Notes under the pieces: model-generated | Database searches by the model: none | What the model was told of the DNA's origin: nothing | What the model saw: the letters and a program-made list of their open reading frames with translations, nothing else | Translations under genes and position numbers: made by a program | From: Deltaproteobacteria bacterium | GTDB taxonomy: Bacteria > Desulfobacterota > Deferrisomatia > Deferrisomatales > JACRMM01 | DNA: 64,000 nucleotides | Direction: 5' to 3' | Assembly (NCBI GenBank): GCA_016214985.1 | Contig: JACRMM010000008.1 | Span: 62,001 to 126,000, forward strand | Shown here: positions 51,789-60,990 of the stretch, one piece after another | Numbering within the stretch: the stretch's first letter is position 1 | Layout of the letters: each line of letters starts with the position of its first letter

Positions 51789-54271
51789 ATGCCGTTGACG
51801 GAGCAGATCACGGGCCTGACGGCAACGCCATTGACTTCCTGGGAGGCGCACGGCGTGACCTACCACACGGCGGAGATCGAGGCGGTGTTCTCCGACCTCG
51901 GAACCGGGCCCCGGGGGCTCAGCTCCGCGGAGGCGGCCCGACGGCTCGTCGAAGCGGGTCCTAACGAACTCTTGGAGGTCCGTCGACGTGGCCCGGCGCT
52001 CCTTCTCCTGGGTCAGTTCAAGGACTTCATGGTCCTGGTACTCCTCGTCTCGGCCGCCGTGGCCGGCGCGGTGGGAAAGCCGACGGACTCCCTGGCCATC
52101 GTGGCCATCGTGGTCTTGAACGCCCTGGTCGGCGTCCTCCAAGAACTCCGCGCCCAGCGGGCCATCGCCGCGCTGCGCGCCATGGCAGGTCTGACCGCCA
52201 CGGTGCTGCGCGACGGGGTACCGACGGCGGTCACCGCCGCGGAGCTCGTGGTGGGCGACGTCGTGCTCCTCGAGGCCGGCCGCGTGGTTCCGGCTGACCT
52301 TCGCCTGGCGGAGGCGGTCCAGCTCCAGGTGCAGGAGGCGGCGCTGCTCCAAGCGGCCGAGGACCCCAAGACTCCCCTTCAGCGACGATTGTCGGCGTTC
52401 GGGCAACGGCTCGCCGTGGCGATCCTCGGCATCTGCGCGGTGGTCTTTGTGGCCGGGGTGCTGCGGGGCGAGCCGCTGGCCGTGATGTTCCTCACGGCGG
52501 TGAGCCTCGCGGTCGCCGCGATCCCCGAGGCGCTTACGGCGGTGATCACGATCGCCCTGGCGCTCGGTGCGCGGCGGATGGCCCGGGAGCGGGCGCTGGT
52601 GCGCCGACTCCCGGCGGTCGAGACGCTCGGCTCCGTCACATACATCTGCTCGGACAAGACCGGAACCCTGACGCTCAACCGGATGACGGTGGAGGAGGTC
52701 GTTCTGGACCGCCACGGCGGCCGCTCGGGGTGGCAGGCGTCGGCCGGGGGGGGACGCCGAGCTCTTCTGCCGTGGTCTCGTCCTGTGCAACGACGGGTCC
52801 CTCGGTGGTTCGGGGGAGGGGCAGGGCGACCCGACCGAGGTGGCGCTGCTCGCCTTCGCGGCGGAGGCGGGGTACGACAAGGCCGACCTCGATGGGGTAT
52901 TCCCGCGCCTGGCGGAGCTGCCCTTCGACTCGGATCGAAGGTGCATGACCACGTTCCACGACCTGGGTGACGAGGGGGTATGGTCTTTCACCAAGGGAGC
53001 GGCCGAGGTGGTGCTCGCCCGCTGCAGCTCCCTTCGCACCGGCCGCGGCGACTAGCCCCTGGACCCCGAGGCCGCGACTCGGGCGAGCGAACGGCTGGCG
53101 GCCGACGGCTTGCGGGTGCTCGCCGTTGCCTGTCGCCGGTGGCCGACCCTTCCGGAGCAGATCACGGAGGCCGCCGAGGAGGTCGGCTTGACCCTGGTCG
53201 GGCTGGTCGGGCTGCTCGATCCTCCCCGGCCGGAGGCGACCGCGGCCGTGGCCCGGTGCCGGAGCGCAGGGATCACGCCCGTGATGATCAACGGGCGACC
53301 ACCCGGCCACGGCCCGCGCCATCGCGAGCCGGCTGGGCATCCTAGACCCCGACGAGGCCGCGCCGGGCGACGTGACCACCGGGCGGCAGCTCGCCGGACT
53401 CTCGCGACGCGACCTGGAGTCTCGGGTGGAGGACCTGCGCGTTTACGCCCGTGTGGCACCGGAGCAGAAGCTCGCGATTGTAGAGGCGCTCCAGGCGCGC
53501 GGCCAGTTCGTGGCCATGACCGGCGACGGGGTCAACGACGCGCCGGCGCTGAAGCGGGCCGACATCGGCGTGGCCATGGGCCGAAGCGGCACCGACGTGG
53601 CCAAGGAAGCGTCGTCGCTCGTCCTTCTGGACGACAACTTCGCCACGATCGTCCACGCGGTCGAGGAGGGCCGGAGGATCTATGACAACATCCTGCGGTT
53701 CATCAGGTACTCTATGACCTCCAACGCCGGGACGCTGTGGGCCATCTTCCTCGCGCCTCTATTCGGCCTGCCGCTGCCGCTGCTGCCCATCCAGATTCTC
53801 TGGATCAACCTCCTGGCCGACAGCCTTCCGGGGCTCGCCCTCACGGCCGAGGCGGTCGAGGCGGACGTGATGCGACGCCCTCCCCGGCGCCCGACCGAGG
53901 GGGTGTTCTCCGGGGGGCTCGGAGGGTTCATCGCCGCCGTGGGCTTCGCCACGGGCGTGCTGTTGCTGCTCTTTCAGTGGCTGGCCGTGAGAGAGGGGCT
54001 CGCCTGGCAGACCATGGTGTTCACCGGGGTAATCGCGGGGCGGATTGCCGTGGCCCTGGGCGTGCGGTCCCGCCAGGAGTCGGTTCTCCGCAAGGGTCTG
54101 CTCGGAAACCGCTTTTTGTGCGGAGCCGTGCTGGTCACCGTTGCCCTCCAGCTTGCGGCCGTCTACGTGCCGGCATTCCAGCGGATCTTCCGGACCGAGC
54201 CGCTCACACCCCGAGAGCTCGGATGGACGCTCGGCTTCGGGGGGCTGTGCTCGCCCTGTTGGAGGGCGTAA
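51789..54271 (+). pseudogene. P-type (Ca2+-type) cation ATPase, degraded
   Basis: Remnant of a PacL/PMR1-like P-type ATPase. Conserved pieces are all present in order: cation ATPase N-domain (TYHTAEIEAVFSDLGTGPRG), the phosphorylation motif CSDKTGTLTLNRM, the hinge GDGVNDAPALKRADIG and C-terminal helices. Four independent lesions break it. (1) About 50-60 residues of the actuator domain, including the TGES loop, are deleted at about 52345 (QEAAL joined to LQAAEDPKTPLQRRL). (2) The G8 run at 52747-52754 has one base too many. (3) A TAG stop lies at 53053. (4) One extra G occurs at 53293-53295. Repairing 2-4 restores one frame to 54271. It would have exported Ca2+ or Mn2+; no functional protein is expected. 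Confidence 0.87.
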
Positions 54272-54338
54272 AAGGATACGACCGCATGGTGGCGGGGTGG
54301 CAGAGGCGCCGCGCTCGAGCGGGAGAGGAGAGATCGAA

Positions 54339-55463
54339 ATGAGGGGAACCCGGTGGGGGGCATTGACCGTCGCGGCGCTGGTCGTGGCGGTCGCCGCGGT
54401 CGCGCGGCCGCAGGAGCGGCTCACGGTGGCCGCCGTAGGCGATCTGATGCTGGGCACGACCTACCCGACCGACCTGCTCCCGCCCGAGGACGCGGCGACG
54501 GCCTTCGACCCGGTCGCCGCCGCGCTCCGGGGACACGACGTGCTCTTCGGAAACCTCGAGGGCCCGCTCCTGGACGGGGGCACGTCGGCCAAGTGCCCTA
54601 AGGAGAACGCGGCACGATGCTTCGAGTTCCGGATGCCCCGGCGCTATGCGCGGCGACTGGCATCTGCGGGCTTCCACGCACTCAACATCGCCAACAACCA
54701 CGCCTTCGACTTCGGACGGGAAGGGGTGGAGAGCACGGTGGCGGCCCTGGCCGAGGCAGGGATCCAGGCCGTGGGCGGGGAGAGGGTCGCCCGGCTCCAG
54801 GTCCGCGGCCGGCGCGTCGCGATCCTGGGGTTTTCGACGTCCCCCCCGTCGCCCTACTCGGCCTCGATCCTGGATCTCGAGCGCGCCCGAACCCTTGTGG
54901 CGGCGGCCCGGGCCGAGAACGATCTCGTGATCGTCTCCTTTCACGGGGGGGCCGAGGGCAAGGGGGCCCAGCACGTTGCGGACCAGGAAGAGTTTCTCGG
55001 CACCGAAAGCCGAGGAAATGTGCTGCGGTTCGCTCGGGCCGTCGTGGATGCGGGTGCCGACCTAGTGCTCGGTCACGGCCCCCACGTGCCGCGCGCCATG
55101 GAACTGCGCCGGGGCAAGCTCATCGCTTATAGTCTGGGCAACTTTCTCACGTATGGCCGCTTCAACACCAAGGGCCCAAGCGGGCTCGGTTACGTGCTCG
55201 CCGTGGAGCTCGACGCGGCGACCGGGGACTTCGTGGCCGGGCGCATCGTGTCCGTGGCGCTCTCCGAGCCGGGTCTGCCGGCCCCCGACCCGGGCGATGG
55301 CGCCGCCGCGCTCGTGCAGTCGTTGACCGCGGCGGACCTCGGCGGTGGGGGGCTCGCCTTCCGCGAGCAGGGCCGCTTCGGGCAGGCGGCCCGCGACCGG
55401 GGCGGCCCCGGCGCTGCCAACGGCGGGGGGCTCAGGGAGTCCCCCGTGCCGATCGATAAGTAG
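54339..55463 (+). CDS. CapA family metallophosphatase-fold protein
   Basis: 374 residues. A signal peptide (RGTRWGALTVAALVVAVAAV) is followed by a CapA/PgsA-type domain of the calcineurin-like fold. Motifs are VAAVGDLMLGTTYPT, VLFGNLEGPLLDGG, NIANNHAFDFGREGV, VSFHGGAEGKGAQHVADQEE and LVLGHGPHVPRAMELRRGKL, ending IAYSLGNFLTYG. CapA proteins take part in poly-gamma-glutamate capsule synthesis, but most members outside that pathway are uncharacterised; no capBC genes are here. The C-terminal ~60 residues are Gly/Ala-rich. The ATG follows GAGGAGAG. The PilZ gene begins 3 bp after its stop, suggesting cotranscription. Confidence 0.88.
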   Translation: MRGTRWGALTVAALVVAVAAVARPQERLTVAAVGDLMLGTTYPTDLLPPEDAATAFDPVAAALRGHDVLFGNLEGPLLDGGTSAKCPKENAARCFEFRMPRRYARRLASAGFHALNIANNHAFDFGREGVESTVAALAEAGIQAVGGERVARLQVRGRRVAILGFSTSPPSPYSASILDLERARTLVAAARAENDLVIVSFHGGAEGKGAQHVADQEEFLGTESRGNVLRFARAVVDAGADLVLGHGPHVPRAMELRRGKLIAYSLGNFLTYGRFNTKGPSGLGYVLAVELDAATGDFVAGRIVSVALSEPGLPAPDPGDGAAALVQSLTAADLGGGGLAFREQGRFGQAARDRGGPGAANGGGLRESPVPIDK

Positions 55464-55466
55464 GTC

Positions 55467-56204
55467 ATGAAGGAGACGCTCGACCCCTCCCAGCACAGCA
55501 CCTGCATGAAGTGCCGATCCGCTTCGGCCCGGTACCACGGCACGTGGGCCGAGGAGGGACTGTGCCGCCCGTGCATCCTGGCCATGCCGGCCGAGATCCG
55601 GGTGAAGGTGCTCCGCGACATGCAGCCCGCCGACCGGAAGAGGTGGCAGTTGGACACTCTCCTCTCCCTGGGGGAGGAGCTGTCGCCCGCCCGCCGGGAA
55701 CCCGCCGGAGAACCCACCGACCAGGAGCTCTCCGAGATCCTCGAGGCGGTGGAGAGCGGGTCAGAGGAGAAGCTCGCCGCGTGCGCCGTTCGGGCGGGGG
55801 CGAAGGTCTCGGGAGGCGGGTCGAGCCTGAGCCGGCCCGAGCGGCGCCGGCACCGGCGGGTGCGCATTGCGCTCCCTCTCGCGTTTTCCGTGCTGGAGGC
55901 CGGGGGGGTGGCGGTGGAGCTGCGAGGTCGGGTATTTCGGGCGGTCACCCGGGACCTCTCGGCGAGCGGCGTGCGGGTGGTGGCGCAGGAGGCGGCCCTG
56001 CTGGACCTGCCCGCGGGCGCGTCGCTGCACCTCCAGATCCTGCTCCCGAGCCCGCACGGGGTGCTCAACGGCGAGGGTGTGATTCGAAACGTCGTACGAT
56101 CCAGGACCGGCGAGGAGGTGGCGTTCCTGTGTCTCGCCTTCGACCGGGTCGGTACGGTTCAGCAGAAGGTCCTGGAGCGGTTCCTGGCTTCCTGCGGCCC
56201 GTGA
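55467..56204 (+). CDS. PilZ-domain protein with N-terminal zinc-ribbon-like motif
   Basis: 245 residues. A CxxC...CxxC pair near the N-terminus (CMKC at about 14-17 and CRPC at about 34-37) suggests a small zinc knuckle. A charged linker follows. Residues about 125-240 form a PilZ domain with the c-di-GMP motif RRRHRRVRIALPL (RxxxR) and DLSASGVRVVA (D/NxSxxG), so c-di-GMP binding is predicted. FDRVGTVQQKVLERFLA is a typical PilZ end. It directly follows the CapA-family gene and converges with motB 31 bp away. A link to motility or exopolysaccharide control is likely, given the motAB neighbours. Confidence 0.88.
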   Translation: MKETLDPSQHSTCMKCRSASARYHGTWAEEGLCRPCILAMPAEIRVKVLRDMQPADRKRWQLDTLLSLGEELSPARREPAGEPTDQELSEILEAVESGSEEKLAACAVRAGAKVSGGGSSLSRPERRRHRRVRIALPLAFSVLEAGGVAVELRGRVFRAVTRDLSASGVRVVAQEAALLDLPAGASLHLQILLPSPHGVLNGEGVIRNVVRSRTGEEVAFLCLAFDRVGTVQQKVLERFLASCGP

Positions 56205-56235
56205 GGCGTGCTCGTCAGCGACGGAAGCCGTCGCG

Positions 56236-57102
56236 TCAGTGCGGTGATGGCGCGGGAGCCGCCTCGGTGGGGAGCGACGCCGCGGTGCCGACGGGGCGGC
56301 CCAGGGGCTCGGCGGCAGCCCCGCCGTGGAACCGGTTGATGACGATAATGGAGATCCGGCGGTTGCGCGGATCCTCGGGGCTGCCCGGGTAACGGAGGCG
56401 GGTGTCCGCGTAGCCCCGGATCTCGCGGACGTGCCGGGCCGACACGCCGTTCTCCTCCAGCACGCGCCGCGCCGCGTTCGCGCGGTCCGCGGAGAGCTCC
56501 CAGTTGGTGTACCCGCCCCGACCCGAGTAGGCGTGGCTGTCGGTGTGCCCCTCGACCGCGACGTCCATGTCCAGGGGTGCGATCGTGTGGGCGATCGTCG
56601 CCAGGGTCTTGATCCCGCTCGGGGAGAGGGTGGCGCTGCCGAGGTCGAAGAACGTCGATAAGCCGGCCTCCATGAGCTGGATGCGGAGGCCCTCGGCGGT
56701 CACCTCCACCTCGATCTGGCTGGAGATGTCCTTCAGTCCCGGGACCTCGCTCAGGGAGTCAAGGATCTCCTGACCCGCCTTCTCGAGCGCGGCCCGCACC
56801 TGCTGCTCCTGGATGGGCGCGATCTGGCCCTGGACCGCGGGACCGGTGGAGAGCATCCCCTGGCCGCCGTCGAAGATCCCGGCGGCCACCTTCGCCTTGT
56901 ACGCCACCGGGTCCTGGAAGTACCCCTGCACGTGCTGCTTGACCGCCTTGCTCTGGCCCACGATCCACATGACGAGGAAGAACGCCATCATCGCCGTGAC
57001 GAAGTCGGCGTAGGCCACCTTCCAGGCTCCGCCGTGGTGGCCGCCGTGGCCGCCGCCCTTCTTGATGACGATGACGGGTCCCTGCTTGCCCTTGTCGGCC
57101 AT
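56236..57102 (-). CDS. motB: Flagellar motor stator protein MotB
   Basis: 288 residues. One N-terminal membrane helix carries the proton-channel Asp (WKVAYADFVTAMMAFFLVMW). A plug/linker follows, then a C-terminal OmpA-like peptidoglycan-binding domain (MDVAVEGHTDSHAYSGRGGY, then NWELSADRANAARRVLEENG and IRGYADTRLRYPGSPEDPRN). A His/Gly-rich stretch (GGGHGGHHGG) precedes the helix, which is unusual but seen in some MotB proteins. It pairs with motA, 3 bp upstream on the same strand. Together they form the proton-driven stator. ATG 57102 is clear. Confidence 0.95.
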   Translation of the reverse strand: MADKGKQGPVIVIKKGGGHGGHHGGAWKVAYADFVTAMMAFFLVMWIVGQSKAVKQHVQGYFQDPVAYKAKVAAGIFDGGQGMLSTGPAVQGQIAPIQEQQVRAALEKAGQEILDSLSEVPGLKDISSQIEVEVTAEGLRIQLMEAGLSTFFDLGSATLSPSGIKTLATIAHTIAPLDMDVAVEGHTDSHAYSGRGGYTNWELSADRANAARRVLEENGVSARHVREIRGYADTRLRYPGSPEDPRNRRISIIVINRFHGGAAAEPLGRPVGTAASLPTEAAPAPSPH

Positions 57103-57105
57103 GGG

Positions 57106-57978
57106 TCAGCCCGCGGCGGCGCCGGCTTTGGCGGCCCGGAACGCCTCATCGAGCTGCGAGAAGCTCGGCCGCACGTCGCTGTAGATGGAGCGGCGCGCGA
57201 ACTCGACCGAGACCGCTGGCGCGCACCCTTTGTGGAAGGCGAGGAGCACCTGCTTTAGGGCGAGGTAGTAGCGCCCCTCCGCGTCGGTCTTCGTCGCCAG
57301 GTTCTGGCTCAGGGGCTGCACGAAGCCGTAGGAGAGCAGGATCCCCAGAAAGGTGCCGACGAGCGCTGCCCCCACCTTCTCGCCGATCTCGCTCGGGGGG
57401 CCATCGATGGCACCCATGGTGATGATGATCCCGAGCACGGCGGCGACGATCCCGAGGCCGGGCAAAGCGTCTCCGATCGTCTGGAGCACCTGCGAGGGCT
57501 TGGACGCCTCGTGATGATGGGTGTCGAGGTCCACGTCCATCAGCGCGTCGAGGTCGTGCGCCTGGATGTCGGGGTCCGTGAGGATCAGGCGGAGGGTGTC
57601 GCACATGAACGCCACGGCGTGGTGGTTCTTCACGAAGCTCGGGTACTTCCGGAGGATCTCGCTTTCGTCGGGCTTCTCCACGTGGTTCTCGAGCGCCAGA
57701 AGGCCCTCGCGGCGCGTGAGGTTCAGGAGTTCGTAGAGCATGAGCAGGAGATCCAGGTAGTCCTTGCTCGTCGGGCCGCCCTTCAGGATGCCCGTCAACT
57801 GGCCGAGCATCAGCTTGATCACCTTGGGCGACGTTCCGATGAGCAGGGCGCCCGAAGCCGAACCCCCGATGATGAGCAACTCGGCCGGCTGCAGAAGGGT
57901 CGCCAGGGGACCGCCCTCCCAGAGGAAGCCGCCCAGGATGCTGACGATGACGACGACAAATCCTATGATGGCAAGCAC
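57106..57978 (-). CDS. motA: Flagellar motor stator protein MotA
   Basis: 290 residues. Four membrane segments: AIIGFVVVIVSILGGFLWEG, AELLIIGGSASGALLI, GLGIVAAVLGIIITMGAI and VGAALVGTFLGILLSYGFVQ. The large cytoplasmic loop between helices 2 and 3 contains RREGLLALENHVEKPDES and charged residues that contact FliG. The signature GDALPGLGIVAAVLGIIITM followed by GEKVGAALVGTFLGIL is typical of proton-type MotA. GTG 57978 is preceded by GGAGGAG; longer frames upstream are not conserved. It is followed by motB after 3 bp. The stator unit is remote from other flagellar genes. Confidence 0.95.
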   Translation of the reverse strand: MLAIIGFVVVIVSILGGFLWEGGPLATLLQPAELLIIGGSASGALLIGTSPKVIKLMLGQLTGILKGGPTSKDYLDLLLMLYELLNLTRREGLLALENHVEKPDESEILRKYPSFVKNHHAVAFMCDTLRLILTDPDIQAHDLDALMDVDLDTHHHEASKPSQVLQTIGDALPGLGIVAAVLGIIITMGAIDGPPSEIGEKVGAALVGTFLGILLSYGFVQPLSQNLATKTDAEGRYYLALKQVLLAFHKGCAPAVSVEFARRSIYSDVRPSFSQLDEAFRAAKAGAAAG

Positions 57979-58123
57979 CCGAGCTCCTCCAAATGGTCCG
58001 AGTTGCGTCGCACTCCCGCCTACCGTATCGGCCGATCGGTGCAGGGCTTGAGGGAGCGCGCTTGCCTCCCGCCGCGGGTTGTGCTCTCCTGGCCTGGGAT
58101 CTTTGCAGTGGGAGGCGCGTGGG

Positions 58124-59281
58124 TTGACCGGACCGAGAAGCGCGAGCCGAGAGCCACAGGTCTTCTTCGCCACCTGCGCACCGGGCGCCGAGGCGGCGCT
58201 TCTGGCCGAGGTGAAGGCGGCTCGACTGGGACGCCCCGAGGCCCAGGTGGGTGGGGTTCGCTTCCAGGGGATCGTGGCCGACGGGTGGCGGGCCGTGCTG
58301 CACCTGCGGGTGGCCTTGCGGATCTACCGGCAGCTGGCGCGCTTCGCGGCCGCCACGGCCGAGGATCTGTACCAGGGGGCCCGCTCTGTGGCCTGGGACC
58401 GTGTGATGGGCCCTGAGCAGACCCTGGCCGTGGACGCGAAGGTGTCCTCTTCGGCCCACCGGCACTCGGGGTACGTGGCGCTCGTCGTCAAGGACGCCGT
58501 GGCGGACTGGTTTCGGGAGCACCACGGGGTGCGGCCCTCGGTCGACGTCGAGGCGCCGGACGCGAGGCTCTTCGCCCACGTGCACGAGGATCGGTGCACC
58601 CTGTCCCTCGACGTCGCCGGCCGGTCGCTGCACCGGCGCGGGTACCGGGTGGCGGGAACGCCGGCGCCCCTGGGGGAGTGCCTGGCCGCCGCTGCGGTGG
58701 GCCTCACCGGTTGGGACGGGAAGAGCCCCTTCCTGGACCCTTTCTGCGGCTCAGGGACCCTGCTCATCGAGGCCGGCCTCTTGGCTGCGAACGTGGCTCT
58801 GGGCCTCCTGGGGAGCGATTTCTCCTTCGCCCGGCTGCCCGGATTCGACCTGGCGCGGTGGGAGGAGATGCGCAGCGCGGCCCGCGCCGCGGTTCGACCC
58901 CCCCGGCGCCTGATTCTCCGGGGCGGTGACGTCGATCCCGCCGCGGTCGAGGCCACGCGCCGAAACGCGGAGGCGGCCGGAGTGGGGGACCTGGTGCGGG
59001 TGGAGGTGGCCGACGCCCGCGACGTTTCACCGACTCCGGGGTGGGGGGCCACGGTTCTGTCCAACCCGCCGTACGGCGTGCGCCTGGCGGACGAGGAGAC
59101 GCTCGAACCCCTCTACAATAGCATGGGGCACGTCTTCAAAGATCGATACAAGGGCTTTCACGTTCACCTGTTCATGGCGAGCGGGCGGCTCGCAAGAGCG
59201 TTTCGCCTGAAGCCTCAGCGGTACTGGCCTCTCGTCAACGGGGGGCTTCCGTGCCGGCTGGCACGCTACGAGATCCGGTGA
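58124..59281 (+). CDS. THUMP-domain 23S rRNA (guanine-N2)-methyltransferase, RlmL/RlmK N-terminal type
   Basis: About 385 residues. An N-terminal ferredoxin-like/THUMP region (VFFATCAPGAEAALLAEVKA onward; about 10-165) is followed by the UPF0020 methyltransferase domain. Motifs are LGECLAAAAVGLTGWDG, FLDPFCGSGTLLIEAGLLAA (SAM motif I with the PFCGSGT signature), GGDVDPAAVEATRRNAEAAG and VLSNPPYGVRL (NPPY catalytic motif). It corresponds to the m2G2445 half of E. coli RlmKL; the RlmK half is absent. TTG 58124 is favoured by GGAGG 8 bp upstream; GTG 58079 would add 15 residues. It is divergent from motA. Confidence 0.88.
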   Translation: MTGPRSASREPQVFFATCAPGAEAALLAEVKAARLGRPEAQVGGVRFQGIVADGWRAVLHLRVALRIYRQLARFAAATAEDLYQGARSVAWDRVMGPEQTLAVDAKVSSSAHRHSGYVALVVKDAVADWFREHHGVRPSVDVEAPDARLFAHVHEDRCTLSLDVAGRSLHRRGYRVAGTPAPLGECLAAAAVGLTGWDGKSPFLDPFCGSGTLLIEAGLLAANVALGLLGSDFSFARLPGFDLARWEEMRSAARAAVRPPRRLILRGGDVDPAAVEATRRNAEAAGVGDLVRVEVADARDVSPTPGWGATVLSNPPYGVRLADEETLEPLYNSMGHVFKDRYKGFHVHLFMASGRLARAFRLKPQRYWPLVNGGLPCRLARYEIR

Positions 59282-59318
59282 AGGGAGCCGGAGGTCTGCG
59301 CGAAGCGAGGAGGAACCG

Positions 59319-59621
59319 ATGGAAGGCACGGAGACGCAGGGTCTGGAGGTGACATGGAATCGCGCACTGGCGGTTCTCTGGGGCTTTCTCTGGAGGTTGG
59401 TCTTCCTGGCCGGCGTGGTCAACGCCATCGCGGCCGGCGTGTTCGGAGTGGTGGTCGCCTTCGTCCTGACCCCTCCGATCGCGTCCGTAGTCTCTGTGGC
59501 CGTCTTCCTTGTCCTGACGCTCGTCTCTGCGGTTCCGATCATGCGCTCCGTACTGACGAACCGGTTCGCAGACTTCTCCATCCGCCTCGTTCCCAACGAG
59601 GATGGGCCGCCGACGCCGTGA
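59319..59621 (+). CDS. Small membrane protein of unknown function
   Basis: 100 residues with two predicted membrane helices: LAVLWGFLWRLVFLAGVVNA and the nearby VFGVVVAFVL, then SVVSVAVFLVLTLVSAVPI. A short soluble N-terminus and a polar C-terminus ending NEDGPPTP flank them. The ATG follows GAGGA at a good distance. It is 37 bp after the rRNA methyltransferase and about 106 bp before moeA, same strand. No family is recognised; a local role cannot be inferred from context. Confidence 0.65.
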   Translation: MEGTETQGLEVTWNRALAVLWGFLWRLVFLAGVVNAIAAGVFGVVVAFVLTPPIASVVSVAVFLVLTLVSAVPIMRSVLTNRFADFSIRLVPNEDGPPTP

Positions 59622-59727
59622 ACACCGGAGCCCGCCCCCCCAACCTTGACCGTTCGATCGAGGCGTTGCTAGGATCCGGCCCTGCCGTTGCGGCCCTCCC
59701 CCGATCTGTCCACCAGCGGAGACGACG

Positions 59728-60990
59728 ATGATTCCGGTTGAGCAGGCCCTGGAGACGATCCTCCGTTCCGTCGAGCCGATGCCGCCCGAGAAGGTCTCAC
59801 TGCTCGAGGCTCGGGGCCGGGTGCTGGCGGAAGACGTCGCGGCCCCCCGAGACTTGCCCCCGCAGGACAACTCGGCCATGGACGGCTACGCGTTCCGCTT
59901 CCTAGACGTGCCGTCCGCGCCGGGCCGCCTTCGGGTGACCGAGGCGATCGCCGCGGGCGGCCGGGGGGTGCGGCCGGTGGGCCCGGGCCAGGCGGCCCGC
60001 ATCATGACGGGCGCGCCGATCCCCGAGGGGGCCGACACGGTGGTACCCGTCGAGGACACGCGGACCGAGGGAGATGAGGTGACACTCGTCGCTGTGCCGG
60101 CGCGCGGGGCGAACGTCCGGTTGGCCGGCGAGGACGTGCGACGCGGCGAGCGGGTCCTGCCCGGGGGCACGGTGGTTCGCGCCGCGGAAGTCGGCATGTT
60201 GGCGAGCCTGGGGCGCTCGTTCGTGCTCGTCCATCAACGGCCGCGCGTGGCCATCCTGGCGACGGGCGACGAGATCGCCGACCTGGATGCCCCGGCGGAC
60301 CCCGCCAAGATCGTCAACTCGAACACCTACGGCGTCGCCGCTCAGGTGGCGGAGGCCGGAGGTGTCGCGGTCATGCTCGGGATCGGGAGGGATGATCCGG
60401 ACGGGCTCCTGGAGATGCTCGAGCGCGCCGCCACAGCCGATGTGGTCTTGACCACGGGCGGCGTCTCCATGGGGGATTACGACCACGTCAAGGGCGTCTT
60501 CGACCGCTGGGGCGTGGTCGCGCACTTCTGGAAGGTCGCGATCAAGCCCGGCAAGCCCATGGTGTTCGGTGTCCGGGGCAAGGCGCCGGTGTTCGGCCTG
60601 CCCGGCAACCCGGTGTCGGCCCTCGTGGCCTTCGAGGAGTTCGTGCGCCCGGTGCTGCGCCGCCTCCAGGGGCATCGGCGCCTCTTCCGGCCCGTGGTGG
60701 AGGCGATCCTCGGTGAGGAGGCGGGGGCCGTGACCACCAAGCCCGGCCGGATGGACTTCGTCCGGTGCCGAGTCGAGCGCGCGGCTCCCCCCCTGGGGTT
60801 TCGCGTGGTCAGCGTCAAGAGACAGGGGGCCGGGCTCCTCAAGACCCTCGTGGAAGCCAACGGCCTGCTCGTCTTGTCCGAGGCTTCCACCGGAGCGAAG
60901 CCCGGCGACCGGGTCCGCGTCCAGCTCTACGATTACGAGTTCCTGGAGGGGATCGACGCCGACCTGCGCGACGCGGCTGCCGGTGGGTGA
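59728..60990 (+). CDS. moeA: Molybdopterin molybdenumtransferase MoeA
   Basis: 420 residues. MoeA inserts molybdate into adenylylated molybdopterin to give Moco. Motifs are APRDLPPQDNSAMDGYAFR, RIMTGAPIPEGADTVVPVED, VAILATGDEIADLD, NSNTYGVAAQVAEAGG and TTGGVSMGDYDHVKGVFDRW, then KPMVFGVRGKAPVFGLPGNP, covering domains II and III; domain IV ends near YDYEFLEGI. It overlaps mobB by 8 bp. Moco is needed by the molybdenum hydroxylase encoded at 42866-46619, although that operon is 13 kb away. Length is normal. Confidence 0.96.
   Translation: MIPVEQALETILRSVEPMPPEKVSLLEARGRVLAEDVAAPRDLPPQDNSAMDGYAFRFLDVPSAPGRLRVTEAIAAGGRGVRPVGPGQAARIMTGAPIPEGADTVVPVEDTRTEGDEVTLVAVPARGANVRLAGEDVRRGERVLPGGTVVRAAEVGMLASLGRSFVLVHQRPRVAILATGDEIADLDAPADPAKIVNSNTYGVAAQVAEAGGVAVMLGIGRDDPDGLLEMLERAATADVVLTTGGVSMGDYDHVKGVFDRWGVVAHFWKVAIKPGKPMVFGVRGKAPVFGLPGNPVSALVAFEEFVRPVLRRLQGHRRLFRPVVEAILGEEAGAVTTKPGRMDFVRCRVERAAPPLGFRVVSVKRQGAGLLKTLVEANGLLVLSEASTGAKPGDRVRVQLYDYEFLEGIDADLRDAAAGG

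Noticed and set aside
51789-54271. Programmed frameshifting in the P-type ATPase
   Set aside because: Two shifts, a stop and loss of the TGES loop cannot be explained by one recoding event, so decay is the simpler reading.
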